Part shown: positions 1 to 10,732 of the stretch, in pieces | Layout of the letters: the number at the start of each line of letters is the position of its first letter | How positions within the stretch are numbered: the stretch's first letter is position 1 | Source: Lophius americanus | Taxonomy: Eukaryota; Chordata; Actinopteri; Lophiiformes; Lophiidae | Assembly (NCBI GenBank): GCA_037951165.1 | Contig: JBBDHG010000127.1 | Location: forward strand, 2,861,001 to 2,925,000 | Length of the DNA: 64,000 nt | Direction: 5' to 3' | Program-made: the position numbers and the translations under genes | Notes under the pieces: model-generated | Database searches by the model: none | Seen by the model: the letters and a program-made list of their open reading frames with translations, nothing else | Told to the model about the DNA's origin: nothing

Positions 1-747
1 GCACAAAAGATCTTGCGCGCACGAGTTAATTAACTTGATAAGCGAACCTTGTATCACTTGTACACAAGATGCTTTACTTTTAATCCATAAGCGACTCTTG
101 GTGGAACAAGCCACAATATAACACTTAATGGGCTGACCAGGTCTTACAAAGTTATATTTTATTCTTCAATATGCCGTTTAATTAGAAACACCCAGTGTGG
201 AGGACGGAGCATATGTTCATTTGATCAAGTCAGAACTCATACAGAATTCCGACCAATATTACATCCGTTTGATCCTTCAAAAATAAGAGCACTTAAAATA
301 CACTAAGCAGCAAATGGAAACATAAATGTTGAATATTCGGTAAAGTTTCATTCTAACCTGTCTCAACTTAGTAAAATGTTAAAAAATGATGAGCCTCGAT
401 TTCAGGTTGCATCTACAACCCATTATTTTTAACTCAATGTTAAGTCAAACCATTCCAGCCTATTACTTAGCTGCATCAACACAGCCGTTGGGCTATTAAA
501 AATAACACAGCCTTTACAGTCTGTATTGTTTAATTTTTATTCACTAAGCTCATGTTTTGGGTCATATTCCCCCATCGTTAGGGACTATGCAATCATAAGG
601 ACTTATCCTAACATTAAGTTATGAATAGTTTTCAGAGTTAGTCCGCAGAATTGCTGTGTTCACATATGAGTTATGGATGTACCACTGAATAGGTTTAAGA
701 AGAATCACTAAATCGACCAATTGCCTTTTCCTGTTTGTTTTTTCAGA
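1..747. other. AT-rich upstream region without a recognised gene
   Basis: No convincing coding exon or repeat is visible. The segment ends in a pyrimidine-rich run and a TTTCAG at 741-746, a good 3' splice site just before the ATG at 748. That implies that the next gene has at least one non-coding 5' exon somewhere in or before this stretch. No promoter could be placed. Confidence 0.5.
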
Positions 748-3123
748 ATGCCGAGAAAAACCATTCGGACGAGGGGGACAGTGCCACCAGAGATTTTAAA
801 GGAGGCCTCAGAAAAGGTCAGGCAGGGGTCATCTGTCCGAGCAGTGGCAAAGATTTATGGAATATGCCATGTCACTTTGCACCGGTATTGTGTCAGGAGG
901 AAGACACTGGAAGATGCAGGAAGTAAGGAACTTCCCAAGTCGGGCTATAACAGCCATTTAAAGGTTTTCAGTGCTGACCAGGAGACAACGGTGATGCAAT
1001 ATATCTTGCAGGCTGCAGATATATTTTTTGGACTGTGCCCGAGAGAGGTGAGGAAAATCATTCAAGTAAAACTTAAAGGGTGAAAATAGGGAGAAAAAGG
1101 AAAATATAAAAAAACAAAACACTTTGCCGGAGTGATGGTGCTTAGGCAGTGGCGTTTCTTTCTGTGTGGCGCCCTGGGCAATCCTCCTTTTCAGAGTTTG
1201 GTTCTGAATAAAATTAGACACTACCCATTTACAGGCATTTAAATGCCAGTGCATTTAAATGCCTGTAAACCCCCCCCGGAGGTTTCAGACAAAACAGCTT
1301 CACTTTTCCCTTTCCTCTTCTTTTAGGCTCGGCGGCTTGCATACCAGCTGGCAAAACACTTTAACCGCAAATTTCCTGCATCATGGGAGAATGCAGAGAT
1401 GGCTGGCAAAGACTGGCTAATTGGTTTCATGCAGAGGCACCCAAAGCTGTCTCTCTACCGCCCGCAGTCGGCTATTATATCCACCGAAATGACTTTCAAA
1501 GAGCATCATTTTGGACTTTTCCTCAACAACCTCCAAACTGTTCTGAAGAGGTATCACCTGGAGGGCCATCATATCTGGCACATGGATGAAATTGAAATAA
1601 CAGTCCGAACACCTCAAACAGACATCGCTAAAAAGTACGTCAAACAGGTGGAGGCAATAACATCCACAGAGAGGGAAAGAGTTGTAACGATGGCCATAGC
1701 TGTCAGTGCCACTGGTAACATGATACCTCCACACTTTTTATTTCCAAGAAAACGTTTTCTGCCACACATGATTAATGGAGGTCCACCTGGTTGTATTGGC
1801 ACCGCTAATAATTCTGGCTTGATGCAGGAGGAGGATTTCCTTGTTTTCCTTCAGCATTTTGTCCGTCATACAGGAGCTTCCTCACAGTCCAGTGTTCTAA
1901 TGCTTCTGGATAACCACCCTGCCCATGTGACAACCCGGGGGATTGACTTCTGTAGAGAAAATGGGGTGATACTTTTATCATTCCACCCCCAGTCCTCATA
2001 TAGGCTGCAGCCTCTGAATCAGAGTGTGTTTGGGCCCCTAAAGACATACATCAATCAGCAGGTTGATGAATTGATGTCAGCACATTCTGGGACAACTATG
2101 AGCATATTTGATATCCCTAGCTTGGTGGCAGAGGCATTGCCCAGAGCGGCATCTTGTTCTAACATCACTTCTGGCTTTAAGTACACTGGTATTTGGCCAT
2201 TCGATCCCACTGTTTTCACTGCCTCTGGTGTTGCGCCTTCTGTCTTCAATCAACCAGAAGATGAAGAGGACACAGAGACAGGACAGAGCCTGGACAGAGA
2301 CTGGGCACAGAAGACCTTTCTGTGCCCAGTCTCTGTCCAGGCAGCTCCGTCCGTCTCCTCTCCAGGTATGCCCACCAACAGCGTCCCCCTCTTCACCTCT
2401 GCCCAGGCTGCTGCATGCGTCTTACCTCCAGGTGTGCCACCTACCAGTGGTTACCCCTCCATCCCTGTCCGGGCTGATGGATCCATCATCTCTCCAGGTT
2501 TGCAGCCCGGCTGCACACCCCTACAGCACAACACTGCTGGTTCCCTTTTATTTTCAAGTGTCTCTTCGAGCCCGTGTCCACTCCTCAGCCCAGCCCCAGC
2601 TGCTGACTCCCTTTTCTTTCCAGGTGTGTGTTCCAGCATTGGTCCCCTCTCTAGCTCTTCCCAGTCGGCCAGTTCTTTTCACTCCTCACTTGTGCAGCCA
2701 GTTTTCACTAACTTGTCCACAGTGTCCGGTGACTCCTACTACAATATAGAAGCCCAAGAACATAACAAAACCACGCAGTTAGCCTTAGACATTTTTACTC
2801 CTGTATCCATTTGTTCTCCTTCCAAACCTGGCCCAAGGAAAACTGTGACCAGGGAGAGAATAAGGGTACCTGAGATTCTCAATCAAAGCCCTTTCAAAGG
2901 GGATCATGGACACCCTCAATATAAGCCTACAAAAAAAATGCAGAACAATACAGACAAGTCAGTTAAAACGGATGCTCAAAAACAATGTTTTTGTCTTGTC
3001 TGTGGAGAATCCCTCTTGTCACCCAGGTGTGAGGCAATGTGTGTGCAGTGTTGGAGCTGCAGAAGCTGGGCTCACGAGGACTGCACAGAGGGAGGGAAAA
3101 TATACACTTGTCACAAGTGTTGA
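748..3123 (+). CDS. pogo/Tigger-like DDE transposase-derived protein with C-terminal zinc finger
   Basis: Two coding exons, 748..1047 and 1327..3123, join in phase 0 across a 279-bp GT-AG intron and give an open frame of about 698 aa. Residues 1-60 hold a psq-type helix-turn-helix (EILKEASEKVRQGSSVRAVA). Residues about 105-140 match the CENP-B/pogo second DNA-binding part (AGKDWLIGFMQRHPKLSL). A DDE domain follows, with WHMDE (first Asp near 187) and LMLLDNHPAH (second Asp near 295). The usual third Asp in the RLQPLD.SVFGPLK block is Asn here (RLQPLN, about residue 331), so cutting activity is doubtful. Then come a Ser/Pro-rich linker with degenerate repeats, a GPRKTVTRERIRVPEIL segment typical of pogo C-termini, and a Cys/His finger (CLVCGES...CVQCWSC...H..C...CHKC) at 2986-3120. 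No stop or frameshift is present. It could be an exapted gene or a recently dead transposon; I could not find terminal inverted repeats. Confidence 0.8.
1228..1269. repeat. perfect 19-bp inverted repeat in the pogo-like gene intron
   Basis: Arms at 1228-1246 and 1251-1269 are exact reverse complements around a 4-base loop (CAGT). The arms read TTTACAGGCATTTAAATGC and its complement. The hairpin lies inside the single coding intron of the transposase-like gene, about 60 bp before its 3' splice site. Confidence 0.9.
2288..2342. repeat. perfect 25-bp inverted repeat inside coding sequence
   Basis: Arms at 2288-2312 and 2318-2342 are exact reverse complements with a 5-base loop (GACCT). The frame stays open through both arms. 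They lie at the start of the Ser/Pro-rich linker, after the DDE domain. Confidence 0.95.
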
Positions 3124-3164
3124 CCTCCTCATGGTTCATTTAATTACATACATTTTCTTTCCTA

Positions 3165-3385
3165 ACTTTGTTTGCATGTTCTCCCTGTGTTGGCTTCCTC
3201 CCATAGTCTAAAAACATTCAATATAGATGAATTGGTGACTCTAGATTGCCTGTAGGAGTGAATGTGAGTGTGAATGGTTGTTTGTCTCTCTGTGCTGGCC
3301 CTGTGATGAACTAGTTACTTGCCCAGTGTGAACCCTGCCTCTTGCCTTAGCTGGGATAAGCTCCTGCCCCCCAGTCCCCCGTAAC
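3165..3385 (+). repeat. teleost dispersed repeat (GCATGTTCTCCCTGTG family)
   Basis: The segment carries the landmarks of a very common fish interspersed repeat: GCATGTTCTCCCTGTG, CTTCCTCCCATAGTC, GGTGACTCTAGATTG, GAATGTGAGTGTGAATGG and AGCTGGGATAAGCTCC, in the usual order. An inverted fragment of the same family lies near 23.9 kb. I recognise the family but cannot name its class with confidence. Confidence 0.75.
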
Positions 3386-3404
3386 AAGATGAGCAGTTAC
3401 AGAA

Positions 3405-4185
3405 AATTAAATATTTATATATTTATATATATATATATATTTATAATCCAATTCAGGGGTTGGTGGCCTACATGTTAACACAACGACAATATGTTGTTAA
3501 ATTTCCATTGACTCCCATATAAAACAATACCCATAAAATAGTGGGCTGTCCTAATTTAGTAATATGATAATATTAAAACACATTGGAACGTCTATCTGCA
3601 TATTTTTAAAACTGTAAAGACATTTTGATGATTTTTACACTGCTGTATTTAAGATTTTTTACATAGCAATTTCTGAATTAAATGGCTATGCCTATGCCAT
3701 TTAAGTTTTCTTGAAGAGAGAGTTACAAAGGAACTTCACTCTGAGCTGTAGAACGAAATCGTTTAACTGACGATAAAAAAAAGCTTATTATCGTATAAAT
3801 GACTAACACATGTATACGTGAGGGGGCTTGGAGTTATTTGGATTTTCAACAATCCAAATGACTCCAACAATAAGCAATTCATCATTAAGCTACTTAATAT
3901 TGAAGCTTATAAGCAATTTATAAACCCATAAAATCAGGTGTTAGAAAAAAAGGGAGAAAAAAAAACCCTGGAAGGTACTTAACGGGCTCCGTAAACTAAT
4001 CTTCTTAAATCCTGTTTTTCTTCTTTTTTTTCTCAAGTTTGAATCTTTCTGTTGTATGTATAATTTATTTTCTTTCTTTTTTTTTTTCATTTAATTCTTT
4101 CTGTTATTTGTTTTGCGTTTGATGTCTACTTTCTGCACAGTACGCTTGTTATTAACAACGTCCTCAATAAAGAAACAGTATTTCT
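3405..4185. other. AT-rich intergenic stretch with a short (TA)n run
   Basis: There is a (TA)n-like run near 3413-3441; the rest is AT-rich with poly(A) and poly(T) stretches. I see no gene. Confidence 0.4.
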
Positions 4186-5594
4186 TGTTGTGTATTTAAT
4201 CTCCCTGCCAACTTATGTCCCCAGGGATCTGTGCTTGGGCCAATTTTATTCATATTATATTTGCTCCCTTCAGGAAACATTATCAGGAAACGCACCATAA
4301 ACTTTCACTGTTATGCAGATGACACACAATTGTACTTATCATTGAAACCAGGTGAATCTAATCACTTATCCAACTTAGAGGCGTGTCTCAAAGACATTAA
4401 GAATTGGATGACCTACAACTTCTTCTTATTAAATTCAGATAAAACTGAAGTTATTGTAATGGGATCCAGACACCTTAGAAACAATTTATCTGATGATATA
4501 TCTACTCTGGATGGTATGACCTTGGCCTCCTGCACCACTGTGAGGATCCTGGGAGTTATCTTTGATCAGGATATATGACCTTTGATTCCCACATAAGACT
4601 GCCTTTTTTCATCTGCGTAATATTTCTAAAATACGCCACATTCTGTCCCAAAAATATCCAGAAAAGTTAGTTCATGCATTTGTTACTTCCAGGCTGGATT
4701 ACTGTAATGCCCTACTAGTAAGTAGTCCCAATAAGTCTCTGAAGCCCCTCCAGCTGACATTTTAAGCCTACATTTAAAACTAGGCTAAAAACTTTCCTTT
4801 ATGATAAAGTTTATAATTAAGGCTGGCATAAGCTAGCTCTTAGCTATGCTGCTATAGGTTTAGAATGCTGGGGGATCTCCCATGATGCACTGAGCTTTTC
4901 TCTCTTCCTCCCTCACTGTGTTATACATCCCTCTCACTGTAATGCATGTTACTGGATTAATGCAATCAATACATGGTACTGGATTAATCCATGTTAAATG
5001 GTTTAATGCATGTTAAATGGATTAAATGCATGTTACTAACGTGACTTCTTCCCTGGAGTCTTTGTGTTTTCTCACCCTGTAAGGTCACATGGTTGGTGAT
5101 TGCATCTGCTGCTGTGGACCTGCTGGATGTCTACTGATCACAAGATACTCATGATGATGATTACTATTATTATTATTATTATTGTATATTATTTCCCCAT
5201 AAGCTATCGCAAAATGTTACAGTACTATTAATTAACCTGGGATCCCTGCTGCCGCGGCCCGACCATAGAGAGGTTGAAGAAATTAGATTTAACTGATATC
5301 TTTGCTGTTTTTTCCCCGTCTGTATCTCTCCTCCCCCGTCTCTCTCTCTTTCTCTCTCTCTCTCTGTCTCTTTTTTCAAACCCGACCGGTCATGGCAGTA
5401 GGACGTCCACCCTGAGTCTTGGATCTGCTCGAGGTTTCTGCCCGTTAAAAGGCAGTTTTTTTTGCCATTTTGGCAAAGTGTTTGCTCAAGGAGGAATTTG
5501 TTGGGTCTCTGTAGATAATTATATAAAGACTTTGGTCTAGACCTGCTCTTTCTGGAAAGCACCTTGAGACAACTGTTGTTGTGAATTGGCGCTA

Positions 5595-5635
<41 letters not shown>

Positions 5636-5636
5636 G
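4186..5636 (+). mobile_element. 5'-truncated L2/CR1-type LINE with complete 3' end
   Basis: Reverse-transcriptase motifs are visible in frame from about 4210: PQGSVLGPILF (domain B), then FHCYADDTQLYLS with the catalytic YADD, then LLNSDKTEVIVMG, up to RILGVIFDQDI. A frame break occurs at about 4575; the downstream remnant still reads like FVTSRLDYCNALL in another frame. A 3' region with a CT-rich tract (5335-5375) follows. The element ends in CGCTATATAAATAAAGATTG and an (ATTG)n tail at about 5607-5636, typical of fish L2-like elements. It is a dead copy. The left boundary is approximate; the clade name is from motif recognition only. Confidence 0.8.
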
Positions 5637-6160
5637 TCTTACTTATTATTTCTGTTTGATGTTCCAATACTGTTTTTTCAATTATCTGTCTTCTATACAC
5701 ATTTTAAGGAAGAGGATTAGGGCCTACATGAATTTTGAATTAATTCTGAGTTTAAAGTCAGAATTGTGACTTTAATGTCAGAACTCTAAAGATAGAATAG
5801 AATAGAAGTCAAAATTTAATAATAATGTAGTCAAATATGGCCCTGATCCTCTTGGGTTTTCTTTAACTAAAATCTTTTATCTTCAACTACTCATCTTATC
5901 AAGACAAGTTTTTTATTATTTACATGAATATTTTAATCAGCAATTCACAAAATGTCTTAAACATTAGACATATATAAACTACAGAAACATCATCAATTAT
6001 TCGATAAACAATCTTGACAACTACTGGATAATAAATCTCCTAGTTATATTTGAGCAAATACATACAACTCATTCATAGCCACTTTCTCCTTTACATTATC
6101 ACCCGAGATGCATCTTCAATAAATACTATTTTGATGAGTAGAAAAAAACAATACCACATA
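5637..6160. other. intergenic spacer before cnot7
   Basis: Moderately AT-rich DNA with no ORF of note or repeat I can name, apart from a short duplicated AGTCAGAA motif around 5755-5790. Confidence 0.4.
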
Positions 6161-6379
6161 ACACGTGCTTACGTACGTTCCCTACGTAACCATTTTACGT
6201 GATGACGTTGTGTCATGGGCACCGCTATGATGGCAGCTGTAGGTTGACATCGATACATTGCTAAATGTAAAGTATTTATGTATGTAAAGTTAGCGGAACC
6301 CCCGACACTTTGACGTAGAACAAATTAACAGTTTCCACATAGTACACACTTAAACACACAGCACCCGGTTTGGAGAACG
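6160..6379 (+). promoter_or_regulatory. cnot7: putative cnot7 promoter and non-coding first exon
   Basis: A cluster of ACGT cores lies at 6161-6210, including an E-box CACGTG (6162-6167) and a CRE-like TGACGTT (6203-6209). GAACG|GTAAGT at 6375-6385 looks like a strong 5' splice site ending a 5' UTR exon at 6379, and the first coding exon begins after an AG at 6985-6986. The transcription start is inferred, not seen. There is no clear TATA box. Confidence 0.45.
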
Positions 6380-6993
6380 GTAAGTTCACGAGGCAACAGA
6401 GAGCTTAGCAGCATCAGAGTGAAGTCGAGTGTGTTTGAGAAGGAATGTGCTCCAGTCACTCATCTGTCATGTCTTGTACAGCCTTCTCCATGCACCAGAC
6501 TAGCTTTCTGAATGAAGACATTTGTTTAAACCCAACACAGCCTCCCCCCAAGAGCCTCCGCTGCTCATGTTGGCTGCCTGTAGCCCGCTGGCTGTCAGTA
6601 GCCTGCTAGCTGCTACAGATCTCCCACCTAGCCCAGTGCCAGTGAAAGCTGCCTGCCAGTGAATGCTAACAGCAGCTAGCTGTTTCTCTAGAATACACAG
6701 CTGCTCTTCCCACGTATGCTTATATTCCTGTAGTTTGACTATTCTCTCGTAGAAAAGTACCCCTGTTGAATGGAAGCAGAGGAGACTAAATTAACTTAGA
6801 TTTCAGAAAAGCCTGAGCAGGTTTGGTATCCTGCAGTTTGTATTACAATGTTATACAGTGTGAGCCAAATTATTTCCCAACATTGATCTTTGTCTTTCCA
6901 TCTGATATCATTTAGTCTGTCACATGTTAGTAGATTGTTTGTATGAACGAACAGTCTTGAAACTTGTTTTTCTTTGCATGGTGAAGTGGCACT

Positions 6994-9900
6994 ATGCCAG
7001 CAGCCACTGTTGACCACAGCCAAAGAATATGTGAGGTTTGGGCTAACAACCTGGAGGAGGAGCTGAAGAGAATCCGACATGTCATCCGAAAATACAACTA
7101 CATTGCGATGGTGAGTGGTGTTCATAGAGGCCAAAAGTGACCACCACAAGCAGTTTCCTTTAGTGTGTAACATGTATGTGTCTGCCTTCTAAAAGGACAC
7201 AGAGTTTCCAGGAGTAGTAGCCCGACCAATCGGAGAGTTCAGAAGCAATGCTGACTATCAGTACCAGTTACTGCGCTGCAATGTGGATTTGCTCAAAATA
7301 ATCCAGCTGGGCCTCACCTTTATGAACGAACAAGGGGAATATCCACCAGGGACGTCAACATGGCAGTTCAATTTTAAATTTAATCTCACGTAAGATTGCT
7401 TTTGTGTTTCTGTATTTTCACCTATGTGGCATTCAAATGCATCCATGGCAATTATTACAATTTACACTTATGAGAAAACAAGTGGTTGTAGCAAAAAACA
7501 AAAAAGGAAACAAATTGTATTCCAGTGAAATAAGAATGTGCAGGATTTTTTAATCTCTGCCGTTTGAATGACAAACCGAAATGCATTCCAGCTTGCCCAT
7601 AGTATACAGATGACATGTTGGACTAAATTACACATTTAGCTACTGTGTTTAAGTGTTCATTGTTCCTATACTCATCCGTCAGAATGCTTACGTACTGTCA
7701 CTTTAAATGTTGGAGTACAAGATGTGTAACTCTTTTAGCTGCACACACCTGCAGAACAAAACACCTCAGGCACAACTTACATAATCAGCACTATTTCTAT
7801 GCCCATTAGGGATGATGCAGGAGGCATTATATATAATGGTGTCTTTCCGTCCTTCCTTTTGTAATTTGCATATAATCACAGAAAATCTTTGAGGAATCTT
7901 TATATTTGGTGGAAATGTCCACTTTTGTTAGAAGATGAACTGATTAGACTTTCATGGTAATAGGCATCACTGCTTGAAAAGTTTGGTATATTTGTTGGCC
8001 AAATTTAACAACATTCACAAAATCTCTAAGTATCCACTTTTTATAGCACGTCGTTCAAAGGCCAACTTATTAAAAAGACAGCATAACGTTTACTGATATT
8101 TGTTGTCATAGTTCAGGATTAGAAGGGGAGATTGTGATTGATCTTCAGGTGATTATTGTTGCACCATATGACAAAAGTCTCAGTAACTGCGTAGAGTTTA
8201 TACAGGAATTTGAGTATGGACTGGTATGGATAGGAAGGGTAACTTGACTGGTGCACAGGCATACCACTATGAGGCCCAGAGTCTAGTTATGATAATCATG
8301 TTCATTTATTGCCTATCTGGTAGAGAATTTGGTTTTTATAGTTGAAATCGTAATATTGCTACATGTGTTTTTCATCAGAGAAGACATGTATGCACAGGAC
8401 TCCATTGAGCTCCTCACCACTTCAGGGATTCAGTTCAAGAAGCACGAGGATGAAGGCATTGAGACGCTGTACTTTGCCGAGCTGTTGATGACCTCGGGAG
8501 TGGTGCTCTGTGATGGAGTCAGGTGGCTGTCTTTTCACAGGTACCCTGCTAATGTAGCTATTTTTGCGTTTAGTTTTTGGAGCTATTCCGTAGAAAGGCG
8601 TCTCAATATGAGGAAAATCTGAGATGTACGATATCGTTGTTTCAGTATTTCCATGAGGATATGACTTGAGACAAATAAAACGCTAAAATACTACAGCAGC
8701 TGATAACGTGACTCCACACTTATAATTCAATCATACCGTATCCAAAATCAGACTCATTGTAACCATCTATTATTTCCTGACACATTAAGGAAAATGTGTA
8801 AGAGTTGCTTTTGGAGTGCGATAGGAAGCCAGAATACCTGGAGAAATATCATATAAACATGGGGAAAGTATGCAAATTCAGCACAGACTCAAGCCTGTAA
8901 TCTTCTGCTGCGAGGCAACAGTGCTACCTACAAACAGAGTGGAAGCATAACTGGCTACTTGATTGGCTACTTGGAATACGCCTTTAACAACAGATTTTTT
9001 TCGTTTTTGTTTTTCTTTGTTGTCTTTTTGTCTTAATTCAGTGAATTATGTTAATCTAAACAGCCATCGATTAATATGATACTTTATCTTAAATCAAGGT
9101 CAGAAGATCTGAAACCAGAAGATAGTTTTAAGGATAAAACCTTGTGTAGTTTTTTAATCCTCGCACGTACGTTGCGGTCAAATAAACATCATTTGGAGGG
9201 AAAGCAGACATAAGAAGTTGTTATTCATTGTTTATGTCTTGGCAGATTTGAAGAGGCAGAATCTCTTGAGGCCTCTAACTGTGTTCACACAAACAAAGTT
9301 CAATTGTGTGTTTTTGATTGTGTTTTGCAGTGGCTACGATTTTGGCTACCTTATCAAGATTCTGTCCAACGCTAACCTGCCTGAGGAGGAGGTGGACTTC
9401 TTTGAGATTCTTCGTTTGTACTTTCCTGTCATTTATGATGTCAAGTACCTCATGAAGAGCTGTAAAAATCTGAAGGTATTTAAATACATTTTCCAGTGCG
9501 TAATGAAAAGAATCTTCTGTTTATGGATTTAACGCCACACATCTTTATTTCCTGACGTACTTGAAGTGGACTCTGACAAGAAAGGGAATTTTTTTCTTCT
9601 TTTTTTTTTCTTTTTTTCTTTTTTTTAATTTCAGGGCGGGCTACAGGAAGTAGCCGAGCAGCTGGAGCTTGAGAGGATCGGGCCACAGCATCAGGCTGGC
9701 TCTGATTCTTTACTCACAGGAATGGCTTTCTTTAAGATGAGAGAGGTAGGCTTTTCACGTCAGAGCAGAGATGTATATTAAATATTAAGTGAAACTCAAA
9801 GCTCACAAATAAAAAGTGTTATTCCAGTAGCATAAATTCCAGAAGGAAAGTTAATGCAAGTTCTGATTCAAAGGTTTGCAAACACGCATTTCATCACAGA

Positions 9901-10732
9901 GATTCTTTGATAGCAAAACGGGTTCCACACTATATTAGGTAGGTGGTTTTAATGTTATGGCTAATAGGTGTATATTATAATAATAATAATAATACATCTA
10001 ATTTATAATGCACTTTACATTGTATTTACCATGGTTTATTTTCTTTATCACCCAACATATTAATGACAGTGTGGATATAGTGGTCAGTATTTCTGTCCCT
10101 ACATTTTCTGTTGAACTTTAGAAACCAACCTCAACAAACCATATAATTTACTTTGGACTTTTGATATTCGGAAATTTATACAAATTGTATTTGACTCTGA
10201 CTTTGGCTGATCATCTTCTTCGTGGCGTACAATATATCCAAAATAATAAACACATTTATGTTCCTCAAATAATGTCACAGAATGCCACATACTGCCAAAT
10301 TATTAAATGAAATTAATTTACTGAATATATTTTTTGATTACAGGGATGGCTGTTATATAGAAAAAGCTATTCATCACAACAGTTTTCATTTTGAATTTGT
10401 GTTTTCTGTTGAACCACTTAACAGTTTGGCATCTGCTTAAATTATATAATGGGTTAGTCAGACTTTCTTTCCATTGGGCTTCATTCATTCATTTAATGTA
10501 AGTTCTTATCCTGATCAGGGTGGTGGAGGTGGAGGCGGGGTTCACACTGGACAAGTCCTGCTTGTTCTCACTATCAAGCATTCTTCCTTTCTCCCCTCAG
10601 ATGTTCTTTGAGGATCATATCGATGATGCAAAGTACTGTGGTCACTTGTACGGGCTGGGCTCCGGCTCGGCCTACGTCCAGAACGGGACTGGGAACGCTT
10701 ACGAAGAGGAGGCCAACAAGCAGCAGTCCTGA
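6994..10732 (+). CDS. cnot7: CCR4-NOT transcription complex subunit 7 (CAF1 deadenylase)
   Basis: Six coding exons fit with consistent phase: 6994..7110, 7196..7389, 8379..8540, 9331..9475, 9635..9745 and 10601..10732, giving 286 aa (human CNOT7 is 285). The start MPAATVDHSQRICEVW and the end NAYEEEANKQQS are diagnostic for CNOT7 rather than CNOT8; the last part has one extra Gln. The DEDD nuclease residues are present: Asp40 and Glu42 in MDTEFPG, Asp161 in SGYDFGYL and Asp230 in QAGSDSLLTG. The family removes poly(A) tails from mRNA as a catalytic subunit of CCR4-NOT, binds CNOT1 and BTG/TOB proteins, and acts mainly in the cytoplasm. The intron before exon 5 of this list has a very T-rich 3' end (9585-9634). 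The downstream neighbour zdhhc2 converges on it. Nothing is broken. Confidence 0.97.
7390..8378 (+). other. cnot7 intron without a recognised element
   Basis: AT-rich intron between the second and third coding exons. I see no repeat family or ORF that I can support. Confidence 0.5.
8541..9330 (+). other. cnot7 intron without a recognised element
   Basis: AT-rich intron between the third and fourth coding exons. The visible ORFs here are extensions of flanking exons. No named repeat. Confidence 0.5.
9925..9973 (+). mobile_element. Tc1-like terminal inverted repeat fragment
   Basis: The string GGTGGTTTTAATGTTATGGC followed by TAATAGGTGTATA is the end of a fish Tc1-like family. A related end closes the Tc1-like relic at about 28.65 kb (GGTGGTTTTGATGTTTTGGC). 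Only the terminus is left here, in a cnot7 intron. Confidence 0.55.
9974..10028 (-). mobile_element. LINE 3' tail fragment, minus strand
   Basis: On the minus strand the segment reads AATGTAAAGTGCATTATAAA, then TTAGATGTATTATTATTATT. It nearly matches the plus-strand tail at 13.93-13.98 kb in the zdhhc2 intron. Both look like 3' ends of one LINE family with a (TTA)n tail. Confidence 0.5.
10029..10600 (+). other. cnot7 last-intron remainder, no recognised element
   Basis: Intronic DNA up to the CTCCCCTCAG acceptor of the last coding exon. There is no ORF or repeat I can support. Confidence 0.4.
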
